Part shown: positions 41,925 to 54,854 of the stretch, piece by piece
How positions within the stretch are numbered: the stretch's first letter is position 1
Layout: the number at the start of each line of letters is the position of its first letter
From: Megalonaias nervosa
Taxonomy: Eukaryota; Mollusca; Bivalvia; Unionida; Unionidae
Assembly: GCA_016617855.1 (NCBI GenBank)
Contig: JAECUM010001752.1
Coordinates: forward strand, 158,994 to 222,993
DNA length: 64,000 nucleotides
Reading direction: 5' to 3'
The notes under the pieces: generated by a model
What the model was told of the DNA's origin: nothing
Database searches by the model: none
The model's input: the letters and a program-made list of their open reading frames with translations, nothing else
Position numbers and translations under genes: made by a program

Positions 41925-42985
41925 CCCACATAAGATGTGTGCCTTGATTCCAAGGTTTAAAGATTCAGCAAGTATGTCACAGAATTAACTGTCTTAGCTT
42001 CATAATGATTCATCCAATGTAGAGTAAAAATAAAGTAAAATAAAATTTATCAAGATATGTCAGGAAATAAAAACATTTTAACCAAATCCTTAACACAAAT
42101 TTTCTATGACTCTGACCCCAAGGTCAGTGGGTCAAGCATGCATGTCACTCAGTGAATTGTCTTAGCATCACAATGATTCATTTCAAGTACAAAAAAAAAG
42201 GGTTCATGAAATATACATAAATAAAAAAAACCTTAACCAAAACCTGAATGCCAATTTTATACGACCATGACCTTGGCTCTAAGGTCAAAGGAGCAAGCAC
42301 GCATGTCACCGAATACATTGTGTTTCTTTCATAATGGTTTCATAATGATTCATCCCAGGTATGAAGAAAATCCTTCAAGGAAATATAAGCATATGAAAAA
42401 AACTTTAGCCAAGACAGTAACATAAATTTTCTATGACTGTCACTTTGAGCCCACAATAAAAGGGGAAAGCATTCATGTCATCTAATGAATTATCTTCGCT
42501 TCATGTGACTCATCCCAAGTATGAAGAAAATCCATCAAATGGTTTAAGAGATATAAGCAAATGGAAAAAATAACTTTCACCAAAACCTTGACATGAATTT
42601 TTATGACTGTGACCTTGACCCTAAGGTCATACTGGTGAGTGAGCATATCATAGGTTCATAGTGATTAATGCCAAATATGATGAGAATATATGAAGGGGTT
42701 TGGGAAATATTTGAAAATAAAATACGCAAATTTTCAATGACTGTAACCTTTACCCCAAGGTAAAATGGGGCAAACAAGCATGTCATAGAATGAATTGTCT
42801 TAAATTTATATTGATTCATACCAAATCTGATGAGACTCTATGACGAGGCTTCGAAAACATCTGCAAACTAAAAATTGGAACCAAAGCCTTAAACTGATGA
42901 AGATACCATGACTGCTGTAAAAATGTGACTGCTATATCTCACTTTCCACTCATGTGGACTCTGACAAAAAAGAATTTAACTAATC
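41925..42985 (+). mobile_element. Dispersed element P2 with about 165-bp tandem units
   Basis: About six units carry ACCTTGACCCTAAGGTCA, CATAATGATTCATCCCAAGT, GAAGAAAATCCATCAA and AAACCTTAACACAAATTTTC blocks. It ends in a different tail near TGTGACTGCTATATCTCACT, which is also seen at 53680 and 58190. Recurs at 51955-53735 and 57700-58230. Confidence 0.75.
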
Positions 42986-43603
42986 TGAAGAGATTCAGAA
43001 GGGGGTAGTGGATTAGAAGTAAAGAAGTTTGGAGCACCATTCTATCTAGCTAGAGCAACAAGCAGCAATACAAGAACTGACAGTTATTAAACAACATCTG
43101 GATCCAGTTTCCAGCAAACCATGCCAAGGTTTTTATCAAAGGATCATGCACTAAACATTGGTACATAAATTCATATCAGTGAGCTTGTTAGATTAAGAAC
43201 AAAGTCAAAAATATTTCCTGCATTTCTAATGATACAAACAAGGAACTTCAGTTCTCTGCACAAGAGCCCCATTAAGCTACAGTCAGATGTATACTGTCCT
43301 CCATCATTGTTTATCAAAATACATCTACTTTTTTGGTATGGTGTAAAATAGAGAGTGTAGTCAGGAGAGGATTCTGAAATCTGAAGTCTGAGGTTTGGTC
43401 TATAAGATGCATTTACATTTATGTTGGTTTTAACATGTGTTTACATGTGTGCATGTTTGTCTTTTATCTGTTTTTGGTCAATCATTCCTGTTTTATATCA
43501 ATATAAAGTTTGGAAAGCACACATATTTGAAAAATTAAAATAACGAGATTGGATTGTCAGTTTATTTAAACAATTTGTTTTGTCTTTCCTGTGACCACTA
43601 TTG

Positions 43604-43605
43604 AG

Positions 43606-43655
<50 letters not shown>

Positions 43656-43717
43656 TATATAATTACATGAAAATCAAAATTCAATTATTATTATTTTTAG
43701 TAGTAAATGAATTATTA

Positions 43718-43752
<35 letters not shown>

Positions 43753-43759
43753 GCTATTA

Positions 43760-43800
<41 letters not shown>
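43604..43800. repeat. Opposed AAT and ATT microsatellites
   Basis: An AAT run (43606-43654) and, about 58 bases on, an ATT run (about 43712-43800) are reverse complements and could fold into a stem of nearly 50 bp. Frames of poly-Asn and poly-Leu over them are artefacts. Confidence 0.93.
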
Positions 43801-43801
<1 letters not shown>

Positions 43802-44236
43802 GGTCATCTTTGCCTTATTCTTGGCAAGGCAGCTTACACCATTTAGTGTCAAATAAAAAAAATCAGTGACAATGAGAAAAGATATTAGAAGGTAACTGAA
43901 GTCAGATGTGTAACACTGCACACAAAAATGCAGAACACAAGGCTTGTACATACCTGGTTTTAGTAAGTGTTAATAAATATATGACTTGAGAAGAATGTTA
44001 CTATAGGAACTAAGTGTAGGAGAGTAATATTAGATACAAAAACTAACAGCTATATTGCATGGCTCAACTATCTAATTATATTAGGCAATCAGTCTAAAAA
44101 TATTTCTGCAAACATTATAAGCAACCATCACCACCAACATCATCAACACCACTATCAGCAGCAGCAGCACTGATATCATCCTCATGAAAATATTTACATG
44201 TATGTAATTCATTATAATCTTTTTCTTCTTCTTCTT

Positions 44237-44279
44237 CTAAATTATTATTATTATTGTCATTATTGTTATTATGATTATG

Positions 44280-44312
<33 letters not shown>

Positions 44313-44313
44313 G
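44237..44313. repeat. Interrupted ATT microsatellite
   Basis: ATT triplets interrupted by GTC, GTT and ATG. Confidence 0.92.
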
Positions 44314-47300
44314 TCACCACTGGTAATAACATCAACTTGAAAAAGTAATGTATATGCATCACTTAATGTTTGCAGGAAAGACAAAACAAACTGTTAAAAT
44401 TGTGTGACAATCTAATCAGGTTATCTCCATTATAATTCATTGAAATATGCTTTCCAAACTATATACTGATATAGAATAGCAATTATTGATACAAGAGACA
44501 TACAAAATACAAGCATGCATACAAACATATGATAAAACCAATATAAACAAAATTGCTTCCACTAGTCCCAAACCTCAGACCCCCACACTCCTGTCCAAGA
44601 CTCTACCATGGATTGAACTTAATGCCCTCCTGTTTTTCCCTTTCCATTTGGCAGCTTTACCCTTGCTGTTCTTATTCAAGCATTCACAATTTGTTTTAAT
44701 CAAACTGTAAGAATGACTACACATTCCAAGTAAGAATTAACTGGCATCACAGTCTTTATTTATTTACAAAATATCTGAAATGCTAGCACCTATTAGGAAA
44801 AAGGCAAAATCTGACATTGGACCTAAAAAAAAGTTCATCGAGTTCTCTAAACAGTAAATAATCAAAAACATAAATCCAAAAAAGGTTACCAATTCCCTAA
44901 GACTGCCCCTTCTTTCTGCCACTATTCCCAACTCCTCTTTATTTGCCATTAATTCCATACATTTTATTAATAATACAGAAAATATTGTTTTATTGAATTT
45001 TACAACAAAATTAAATTTCCTAAATTGTCTTATCAAAATTATGTTTTTAAGCATGTATGAAATTCACTTCATTTTGTAAAAATGCCTTAATGGTAAAGCA
45101 TGATCTCTTTTTCCATTTTAAAATACAAAAACAAATTGATGAAGCACCAAAATTATGTTAAAAGTTGAAGGCATCAGTTCTGTGACAAAAGTAGTCCATT
45201 CAGTCCCAACTAGGATATTCCACAGCCAAGTGCATTATATCATCACCTTGTCAAATGATTACAGGTCCTTCTTATCTACAGTTTGCTGAACAGTCCTGTA
45301 ATCAGATACCTAAACACACCTTGCAAATTTATACTTACTAATCATTCTCAGGCATTCATTAAAAAAAAAACAGAAAGATGGGGTAGGGAATAATATATAA
45401 TTACAAAAGTTTTGTCATCCTTGTAATATTCATTGCAAAATTTATCCTTAATGGTTATTAGATCTGACTGCCTAATTACCCTAGAGCCTGAGAGAAGTTG
45501 ACAGACAGTATTAATTAATACAGACATTACTAATTAATCTGAGCTTATCAATTTATGGAGATAAGGATACACTTTGTGTGGTATAATAACTGATGGAGAC
45601 AATTTCATTTTCTTTGTACAGAGTTAAGATACTGAAAGTGCCGACGTAGAAGAAAACATAACCAGTAGTTTCTTGTAAACTATCATTTCAGATATTATAT
45701 CAGTTACAGTTAAAACAGAAATATCTGAACACTTATAAAGCTATAGGTTTTATGCTGATATTTAAAGTTATTTATGGTCTCGATGTGTACTGTATTGCAT
45801 TTTAGATTCTGAGTTCATGCTTTCTGTACGAAAGAGGTCTCCTGAAAAAGAGACAATTATCTTGTGATAAAGCTGGCATATGGGAGCAGCAGCTGTGAAA
45901 TATGTTCCTGTAATATCCTATAATAAGCTACCATGCCAGACAGTGAATGCTAATTGTATCAAACCACATGAACATTTTACTACATGCCTGGCAGGGATTT
46001 ACAAATGTAATAAAAGTCAGCATGCCACTGGAAAATTGAACTTTCCCTTTGAAAATCTGAGCTTGCTCCAAACATAGTATCCCAACAGGAGTGAAAAAAA
46101 ATAAGATAAAATAAAATAATGGGATATTAAGAAATTGCATTATATTTATTTTAATTTTTTTTGCTTTTTTTATATTTATTAGCACCTTCAAACTGTATGT
46201 TGATATATAAAGTTATCAAAAAATATTTAAATAATACATGTAGGCAGACATATCAATGAGAAAGGGCTACAATGCAAATATCATTAGAAGAGCAAAATAT
46301 GACATGTACATGTATATAGAGATAAAATGTTAAGTAGAAATGGAATTGAACATGACTAGATTTATGAGAAAAAATGTTTAGGTAAAAGACCTTGAATGGA
46401 AAAATGAAAATGAAACAATAACAATATTTTAGCCTTGGTTACTTATTAATATATAATGGCTGGAACTTTCTTGTATGTTTCCTAGCATGATACTTATTTT
46501 TCTTTAAAACAGGTTCATTAGAGCAAGAAATTTCAACAACTTTCCTTTTTTTCCCCAGATACATGTAAGATAGCAGAATCACCTCATCAACTACATCAAC
46601 ATTAATGAAAGCTGGACTGTTTGTAATTATTTCTTTAAGCTCACAACTGAGGGTTCTGTGGGCACTTATTTCATCCATTTACTTAACAATTATCATCTAG
46701 TCACCTTCAAATTGGCAAAATGTACTAATTTTTATCCATTTAATTGTGTGCCAGATAGTAAGTATGTATCTCTCTCCTGTAATTATCATGTAAACAGCAA
46801 ATCATTAAAACCACTTGCGGGTATTACATTTTCAGAACATCAGTTACACTTTGAATGAAATCCACCTGGTGATTAATTATTAGAGACAAATGCCTTTAAT
46901 TTCCAAACACACCTGTCAAAGAAATCTCACCAGTTATATTATTAAACAACTATCACTTACTCACATTAAAATTGGTGACATGCACATGCACTGTGATAAG
47001 TTGATTGTTTAGAGTCAGCCAGTTCACAAACATCATAAGGCTGGGTTAGGGCCTGAACATTGGCTAATCTTGGATACGTACAAATATTATGATTAAAATG
47101 TAGCTGATAAGCTAAAATATAAATATTTATTCCTTATTTCTAAAAACTTGATTTAAATAGTAAGGCTTCACATTATTACACCTGCAGGAGAAAATGCAAG
47201 ACTGACCATGACATCGACTACAAGATTGAAATGATGTATGATAGATGAAAGAAACTGAAGCCAGTTATGTAACATAAGAATGCAGTATATGTATAAAAAC

Positions 47301-47964
47301 ACTAAATAAACGTGTTGATATATGTACTGTGGCAATATCACAAAGTATAAAACTTGCAGAGCATAAGCATTACAAATGGAACACAACCTCATCCTCTCTC
47401 TCTTTTAAATTTTGGCCATATACACTTGAGGTTGTTCTTGGAGTTGGGTAAGTGGATTTGTAAATCCCTGCATAATAATTCCTGAAGTTCAAGTAATAGG
47501 ACATTATATTCTGACAGCTCAAAATAACCTAACACAATGAACTATTTGTTTTCAACAAATTTCAAATTGGGATGTAATGAAACCATAACACCTGGACCTA
47601 AGCCCAGCACTAGTGTCAAAACTGTGACACACATACTTTATAAATAAGTTCACAGTATATCCCCTAAATGCCAAAAGCAGTTGTTGAATTAATGTAAGTA
47701 TTCTAATGAAATCTGGGAAATTGTTATTATTTTGTACTAACTTTACTGATGAAGAAGTGTTGGTTTCTGTGTGATACTTTCTAAGACAATAAATTTTGTT
47801 AAAATTATTATACAGTGCTTCTGTGAAAATGAAGAGAAAGGAAATCAAGGAACAAATGCTCAATTGATTTATTCACTCCAACAGCAATAACGAAGAAGAC
47901 TCCACATGCTCTTTGGCAGAATGGCAAATGAATTGGAAGTATACCCTTATGTGTAACTGATTTT

Positions 47965-49450
47965 AATAACAAAAGTCCCTCAAAGGGACTGATGCGCTAC
48001 TATCCAAGAAGAAATTTGTAGGACTCAATATCATGTCTTCGACCTTGAAGCTGATGTCATGAATGGAAGACCAATGAATTTCATTCAAATATGATCAAGA
48101 TATCCCCACATGGTAACATGCTAAAATCCACTCATAATATTTTTTTGAACTGTTGTATGTAATTTGACTGCAGATCAAAATCAAAGTTATGATTACTAAA
48201 TTGGCTTCATTTCAAAGCATTCTTCAGATATATCCACAAAAAGATCTGATTTTAACAAATCCATTTTCATACTCATTATGTTGTGCTATAAAGCCATTAC
48301 AGTCACCATGTTCATAAGTGAATGATTATGAAACAGTATGAGAAGTGAACTTTAACTTGTCCTCAACCTCAAATCTGGTTTTCAAACTAATTTACAATAG
48401 TAGTCAGATCTGCACCATTATTCCTCAAGAATAACAAAATATTGCAAAAGTGTTCAAGTGAAAACCACATGACCATCTGTTTAAGATAAGCAGTGAGAAC
48501 AAGATAGCCCTACTGGTCGCCATGTTGGAGGTCAGATCAGCACTATTTTCATTCAGAATCCAATTACGTATTTTTAACTGGAAAACCTCTTTTTATATTT
48601 CAGATAGGTCATGTCAGCATCATTTATGTTTAGGACAAACTACAAGTCATAAGAAGCCTTCTAACAAAAACCCAGTGTTGATTTAGAAGAAGCATTAAAT
48701 AATAAATGTTACACTGAAAACAACAAGTCAATTTGACCATCTATCAACAAGATTACAAAGATAACTGCCATGGCAGTAATTTTATATGGTTAGATTGGCA
48801 CCATTTTCATTTAGAACCAATTACTTTTCATAAGAAGTATGTCAATGGAGGCCCCATGCCAATACAATCATTCATCCAGGAGGAATGGCCTTACAAACTT
48901 TTCAACATGGTTAGCAAGAAGGCCATTTTGTAACACCAGATATATACCAGTTCTGAACAGGACCAACTACATGTGGTAAAAATTGTTTCAGTAAAAACCC
49001 AATATCAATTTGATGAAATGTTCAAAAGAATGAACAATAAAAAGATTCTAAGATGATAATAATGATGAAGGTCAGATTTGTACCATTTTCAGTTAGAACC
49101 ATCTACATATCTTAAGAGGTCTTTTCATGAAAACACCATGTCAACTGAACTATAAATTCATGAGTGGTAGTGGTAATAGTATTTTCAAAATTGTTGCCAT
49201 GGTGATCATATCAGTGGTTGGAGGTCAAAATGGCACCATCTTCATCTAGGGCCATGTACACATCATAAGAAGCCTTGCAGTTAAAGCCCCATGCCAATAT
49301 AACGATCAGGAGATGAAGCAATAAAAAATTTTCATGATGGCTGTTGTGGAGGCCATACTGGAAGTCCAAGTGCCACAGTTTTCATCTAGCACCAACTCGA
49401 CCTCCAGATGAATTTGTGTACAAAGTTTCATGAATTTCCTGCATGTTGTT
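47965..49450 (+). mobile_element. Dispersed element P1, long copy
   Basis: Starts with AACAAAAGTCCCTCAAAGGG as at 5831, followed by at least six units of about 136-177 bp (marks near 48537, 48793, 48938, 49070, 49226, 49367) and a shortened tail. Units are more diverged than at 30300. Confidence 0.7.
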
Positions 49451-49772
49451 TAAACACTTCTGCCCACCTGCCTCCCTCACTCCCTCCCCAACTATGTCCT
49501 ATGAGTCATAAACAAAACATCACATATTAGCATAAATTTATATGTCATCCTTTTGCTATCTGTAACATTCATTAAATGGCAATGTAATTGAGTTCTTTTT
49601 AAGTCTGACCCTTGTAAAACCTCCTCCAATGAACCCTGAAGAAAATGCCAAAACCAAAATCACTCTTGCACATGTGACATATAAGTATTAAGTCTTGCCC
49701 AGTAAATGCTATGTATAAAAGTGTGTAGATGGTTAATTTTGTATGACAACAGAACAAAATATTGTCTGACAT

Positions 49773-49787
49773 TATATATATATATAT

Positions 49788-49846
<59 letters not shown>

Positions 49847-49866
49847 ATTGGTTATATATATATATA
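49773..49866. repeat. AT microsatellite
   Basis: A long TA dinucleotide run with one G interruption, followed after a short gap by a second short run. Confidence 0.95.
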
Positions 49867-50458
49867 TTATGTATGGCGTATATACTGTGTTTTACCTCTA
49901 CTTCCTGTCTGTTAGGAAGGGTTCACTGAAGAAGTTCCACTCAACAGTAAAGTCAACAAAACTGTTTAATGAGGGTAACACAGCTGAGAAATTGGAAAGC
50001 TGTCACCAGTACAAAATATTCATTGGGATAAGACAAATATACTCCTGCAAGGAAACACTCATTGCTTGCACTCTTGTATTGTAACAATTAGATATCGATG
50101 TCTTTTTCTTGGATCATTTCAATAAAATGTCTCAGCACATTATAGTCTGTTTCAATGTTAAATAAATGAAATAATGATTGGAAATCATAGAGTGACCCCA
50201 ACAGACGGGAGTTGAAGATTTGCTTTGTATTTGTTTAACCCAGGTTACCAATGTGGTGGGAGATAATTGCACGACAATTTAGAAGATTAATTTACTTATT
50301 CAAACATTTCCTACATAATTTTCCAAAATGCTTGCCTCTGCATACTGTTAGAAAAACACGGATGTTCAAATGTTCAAAGTATTGCTTATTTTAATAGCTT
50401 TTCACCTAAATATGTCCAAATAATTCAAAGTATTATTATTACTTTGCCAGTCCTATAC

Positions 50459-50482
50459 TGTTATTATTATTATTATTATTAT
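50459..50482. repeat. ATT microsatellite
   Basis: Seven or eight TTA triplets, just downstream (minus sense) of the candidate promoter at 50509-50660. Confidence 0.9.
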
Positions 50483-50508
50483 GGCAATTTATATATGTCA
50501 TTACATAC

Positions 50509-50660
50509 CTAAAAAGGGTGTTGGACTTCACAGGTGTTACTTCTGGTTTTGAATTCGACCGCGCTCTGCAGTTATCTGACAAGTACTGTCTTCCACTCTA
50601 ATATATAACCTTCGGTTTTTAACCACGTGACAGTACTGAACCAATCAGAATTGGCAGACC
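50509..50660 (-). promoter_or_regulatory. Candidate TATA/CCAAT promoter and non-coding first exon
   Basis: Reading the minus strand: an ATTGG (CCAAT box) at 50641-50645, an E-box CACGTG at 50624-50629, TTATATAT at 50601-50608, then about 65 bases of higher-GC sequence ending TTTTTAG|GTATGT at 50509, a good donor. Spacing fits a core promoter and short 5' exon. The gene it would serve is unproven: GALNT2 is on this strand, but its next required coding exon was not found between here and 36050. Confidence 0.25.
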
Positions 50661-52071
50661 AAATCCGCCAACGAATCAGATGTGGCAAACTGGCAAACCT
50701 CAGTCTAGCACAATTCTTGCAATATCAATCACACATGAATAAGGGTATATTTTTTCATGCAATTGGATTCCAGATATAAAAAAAGGGACTAACAATAAGC
50801 TTTTACAAATATATATTCTCTTTTGGTTTAAATGTTGGAGAGTGTGGAAATAGGCTATGTCGTTGTTAAGGGAAGCATGTCAGTTTGAATAAATAAAGAC
50901 ATGTGGCTCCTTACAGACTAGCCTTATGACCACCCTCCTATAATTCAAATTAAAAATAAGAAATGGCACACAATTCAACACTCATTTAAAACACTAGGTT
51001 TTATTTTTATAAAAAATTTCATAATTAGTACACCATTTCTTATGCAAAATTCTAAATTCTCAAATGATCTTAAATAATTTTTATTGATGGATAATAATTT
51101 TTCTTCTAATAGAAAACTTTGAAAGAATTTGGTTACTCTGCCGTCCTTACATATACATCTATAGCATACACACAATATAGCATTATACAAATAGCATACA
51201 CAGGACATAGGAACCTTTGGCAAAGGTCACTCGATATAAAAAGGTGATGTTTCCCAATCTGGTGATTAAAACCAGAAGGGGAAACTCATCTTTTAGACAA
51301 CACTAGGGATAAAAAATACCCAACTCTAAATTTGGGATCAAAATTCTTCTTTAAACTAGAAACACTTGCAACACCTGTAAGGGGGATACACGAAAACATA
51401 AAAACATAAAAACTTTTTATTTTTTGGAGTAAGTAGTGGGGGGCATCTGTCTGGTGCCCCCCCCCCCCCCAAAGAATAAGGTTCGATATATTTCAGTATA
51501 TAAAAACATTCTCACATATCCATCCCAACCCCATTATGGTGCACAGCTGGTTAATCCAGAGTCTGTGACAATATATTGAAATCAGTGTCATAAATAATGA
51601 TCTCAAAATTGTAAATCTTGGTAATAAAAAAAATTCTTTCAAATTCCATTGTATCAGAGAAAATAAATTCTTCAACTGTAATGAATACAGTAGTGCAAAA
51701 GTATTCTAAGTTTTACTAGGTTTATAAGGACTCAGCACAAATAAACACTGCACAGAGATTTTAAGCCAAAACAATCAGAAATATTTAAATTTCTACCATT
51801 CCTTATTGGCTACTACAAAAGGCCTGGGGTCTGTATGACAAGCCCATGTTGAAAACATGGATGAAGATCTTGCAACAATATAGGTGAACATGCTGCAGAA
51901 TGAAACATTTGCTTAATAATGAAACATCCCAAGCTTAAACAGAATCCATTAAAAGAAATATAAGCAAATTAAACCATAAAAGAGGTACAAAATGTGACCT
52001 TGACCCAGAGGTCAAAGGGGCAAGTGAGTGTCACAGAATTAAGTGTCTTTGCATCATAATGCGACATTCCA

Positions 52072-52817
52072 AGAACCAGTCAAATTGCAAACTGCAATGA
52101 CCAAGATCTGCCGTCTCATAATGTGCCAGAAAACATATGTCTCTGCAGTTTGTTACAAGTACAAGTCATAAAGGTTGCAGTCAGTACCTGATTACTGCAA
52201 CAATGAGTGTCATTTTTGAAAATCTGATTACACATGCCTTTAAATGATGATTATTCAGTTAATTTTGTTCATCATTGATCAATATCACTTGGAAGATAAT
52301 AAAATGACCATGCTGAGAAATAAATAAAGAAAAATCAAGGTTAAAGTATGTGGACAATATTGGACAAGGTCAGTGCATGAGGCATGTTTGAGTACACATC
52401 AAACTGAATGTTGCACTATGATGACAAAATGAAAGTACCACCAACATTTGTAATACACTGCATTAGTAATGTTCAAAACCTGATGTCCTCTTGCCATGAC
52501 CCAGTCAAGTACCTGCCTGCCAGTCTAAAACTCCAGAGCAATCAATAATTTTCATCTGGCAATTTGTGATGACAAGTATGGTACAGAGCACTCAACAGTC
52601 AGGAATTAATGGCCTCTGGTTAAACTATCCTAGTACAAAATTTTGAACAACAATTACTATTTAAGATGCATCAATGTACCAACATTACCATGATGACATA
52701 CATTACAGGAGTAATCTTTAGAAAAAACATCACAGACCCTGATCTGCCAGCACGTTATGTAGCAGCAGATCAGGGTCTATGTTGTTTGCAGTTGAACTTG
52801 ACTTATAAGCACGTATA
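52072..52817. mobile_element. Foldback, TA-target DNA transposon derivative (long form) with hairpin ends
   Basis: Left hairpin 52079-52165 and right hairpin 52722-52805 share AACTGCAAAC ends and internal AGATCTGCC...GGCAGATC-type pairing. The right terminus GTATATATGG is followed by TA. The host P2 repeat is interrupted exactly at its AAG-TA-TGAAG point. About 550 bp of unrelated sequence lies between the hairpins and has no coding capacity. The left outermost bases are degraded. Confidence 0.65.
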
Positions 52818-52995
52818 TATGGTATAAGGATAATCCATCACGGGTTTAGGAAATATAAGGAAACTGAAAACATTACTAAAACTATAACAAGCATGTACTA
52901 TTATTATGACCTTAAACCCAAGGTCAACATGATAAGTAACTGTGCCCCAAAATTAATTGTCTTTGCTTCATTATGATGGTTCCCAATCTTGAAGA

Positions 52996-53621
52996 AAATC
53001 CATCAATGTGTGTAGGGTGTAGGAAATCCATCAATGGGTGTAGGGTGTAGAAAATCCATCAAGGGGTGTATGGTGTAGGAAATTTATCAGTGGGTGCAGG
53101 GTGTAGAAAATCCATCAAGGGGTGTAGGGTGTATGAAATCCATCAATGGGTGTAGGGTATAAGAAATTCATCAAGAGGTGTATGGTGGAGAAAATCCATC
53201 AATGGTGTAGGGTATAGGAAATCCATCAAGGGGTGTAGGGTGTTGGAAATCCATCTATGGTGAAAGGTGTAGGAAATCCATTAATGATGCAGGGTGTAGG
53301 AAATCCATCAATGGGTGTAGTGCACTGGAAGTCCATTAAGGGGTGTTGGCTGTAGGAAATCCATCAAGATGTGTAGGGTCTAGGAAAGCCATTTGAATCC
53401 ATCAACGGGTACAGGATGTAGGGAATCCATCTATGGGTGTAGGGTGTAGGAAATCCATCAATGGGTGTAGGGTGTAGGAAATCCATCAAGGGGTGTTGGG
53501 TGTAGGAAATCCATCAAGGGCTGTAGGGTGTAGGAAATCCATCATGGGCTGTAGGGTGCAGAAAATCCATCAATAGGTGTAGCGTGCTGGAAATTCATTA
53601 AGGGGTGTAGGGTGTAGGAAA
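52996..53621. repeat. 28-bp minisatellite, about 22 units, inside element P2
   Basis: The unit reads roughly GGAAATCCATCAATGGGTGT followed by AGGGTGTA. Units differ by point changes and a few length variants. The unit is an altered piece of the P2 repeat (AAAATCCATCAAGGGGTTTA), which shows where the array came from. Confidence 0.9.
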
Positions 53622-54319
53622 TATATGCAAATGAAAACTTTAACAAGAACCTAAACAAAACTGTTGATGATGACAATATCGAAAAAGTGACTGCCAGGTC
53701 TCACTTTTGCATTAATGTGGATTCAACAATTTACACAGTGATAGGTATCAGCAGGAGTGTAGTGCTGTGGGAATGGCATTCTCTTACTTTTTTTGTGCTC
53801 ACCATTGCTGACCACCATCCCACCACCCTGCATCTGAGTAACATGAGCTCCCGCACTTGTTTATGCGTTCTCTCACTTCTTTATTTAGCACTACACCACT
53901 GGGGATCAGGATGCAATCTGTGCGTTTTATTACATCACAAGAAACTCACCGAAGGATTTAAACATGGCAGTGGCAAACAACAGGTGCAGAAGCTGAACAC
54001 TATGATAATACGAGAAAGTAATCACCAACAAACTGAACACTTCATGTACATTTTAAAACCACACAAAGTATTCCTACTGTAAGTTTTGAATGACATTGTA
54101 TAGACAAATCAGAAAATAAGTTTCATTAAAATTGGAGGGGTGGGGTCACAAAGAAAGAAAGAGTGGCAAAAGTTATTACATACTAACTGATAATACAAAT
54201 GCAACAGTTTATACAGTGTAAATATTTGGAATAATATGGTCATTGTTATTAAGTTGAGTCAGGAATCAGATGTAAAACATTTAGTTCTTGTGTTATGCAG
54301 CACAGCAACACAAATAGGC

Positions 54320-54470
54320 TATTTAATGCCAAGGCAATTGGAGTGAAGTCCACTGCCCGAGAACACGCCATGGTAACTGACTTGGGCTGATTTGATTGTA
54401 GGATTGAAACCTACAACCCTCTGACCACTGTCCAGCATGCAACCACTGAGCAACATGGCTCCTCTGAAAG
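54320..54470 (-). mobile_element. tRNA-like SINE, family C
   Basis: The minus strand has TGTTGCTCAGTGGTTGCATG as an A-box-like head and GGTTTCAATCC as B box, followed by a body with GCCTTGGCATTAAATAGCC. The tail motif GCCAAGGCAAT also appears at 4880-4920, suggesting a fragment of the same family there. Confidence 0.55.
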
Positions 54471-54854
54471 CCATTATTTTGTACTCTAGCAAATAAGCAG
54501 ATTATTCCTGTTTGAAAGTTATGTTATTACCTTACTTATCATCTTTATCTAAAGGTCTAGTCAAGATTCCTCATCTGTTGGTCTTGGAATAATGTATGGA
54601 TGAGAAGCTTCTCTCAAGTTCCAGTTGGATAAAGAGCAGAAGCTGCTGCAATGAGCATTTCAACTGGGCAACACAGCTCTTTCTTATTCATATGTGTTGC
54701 TCTAAGATGCAAATATAGAAAATATGATATTGGGTACAAAGTTATGCTCAGTTTTGTTGAAGTACAATGGATGCAGAAAATGGATTTCATGTAAAATTAA
54801 GGGATAAATGTTGTGACTGGCATTTGAGCACTTTTCAAATCACTCTCTCATATA

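Larger units (their letters stand above)
42986..47964. other. Upstream sequence with no supported gene
   Basis: Contains ATT microsatellites and AT-rich sequence. A 79-residue minus-strand frame at 46439-46678 (MDEISAHRTLSCELKEIITN...) has ordinary protein composition and a stop immediately before its Met, but I recognise no domain and do not call it a gene. Confidence 0.5.
49867..51954. other. Upstream sequence around the candidate promoter
   Basis: Apart from the promoter-like patch and ATT run, there is a C run near 51460-51470 and AT-rich sequence with no supported exon. Confidence 0.5.
51955..53735 (+). mobile_element. Dispersed element P2, split by a foldback MITE and expanded by a minisatellite
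   Basis: P2 sequence runs to about 52075, is interrupted to about 52817 by a foldback element, and resumes in register at TATAAGGATAATCCATCA. One block of a P2 unit has then been amplified into the 28-bp array at 52996-53621, after which the usual P2 tail (GTGACTGCCAGGTCTCACTT) closes the copy. Confidence 0.7.

Noticed and set aside
43601..44384. Poly-Asn and poly-Leu proteins.
   Set aside because: Translations of ATT/AAT microsatellites.
53687..54082. A 131-residue plus-strand frame (MTARSHFCINV...).
   Set aside because: Begins inside the tail of element P2, with no recognisable domain; probably chance in a slightly GC-richer stretch.
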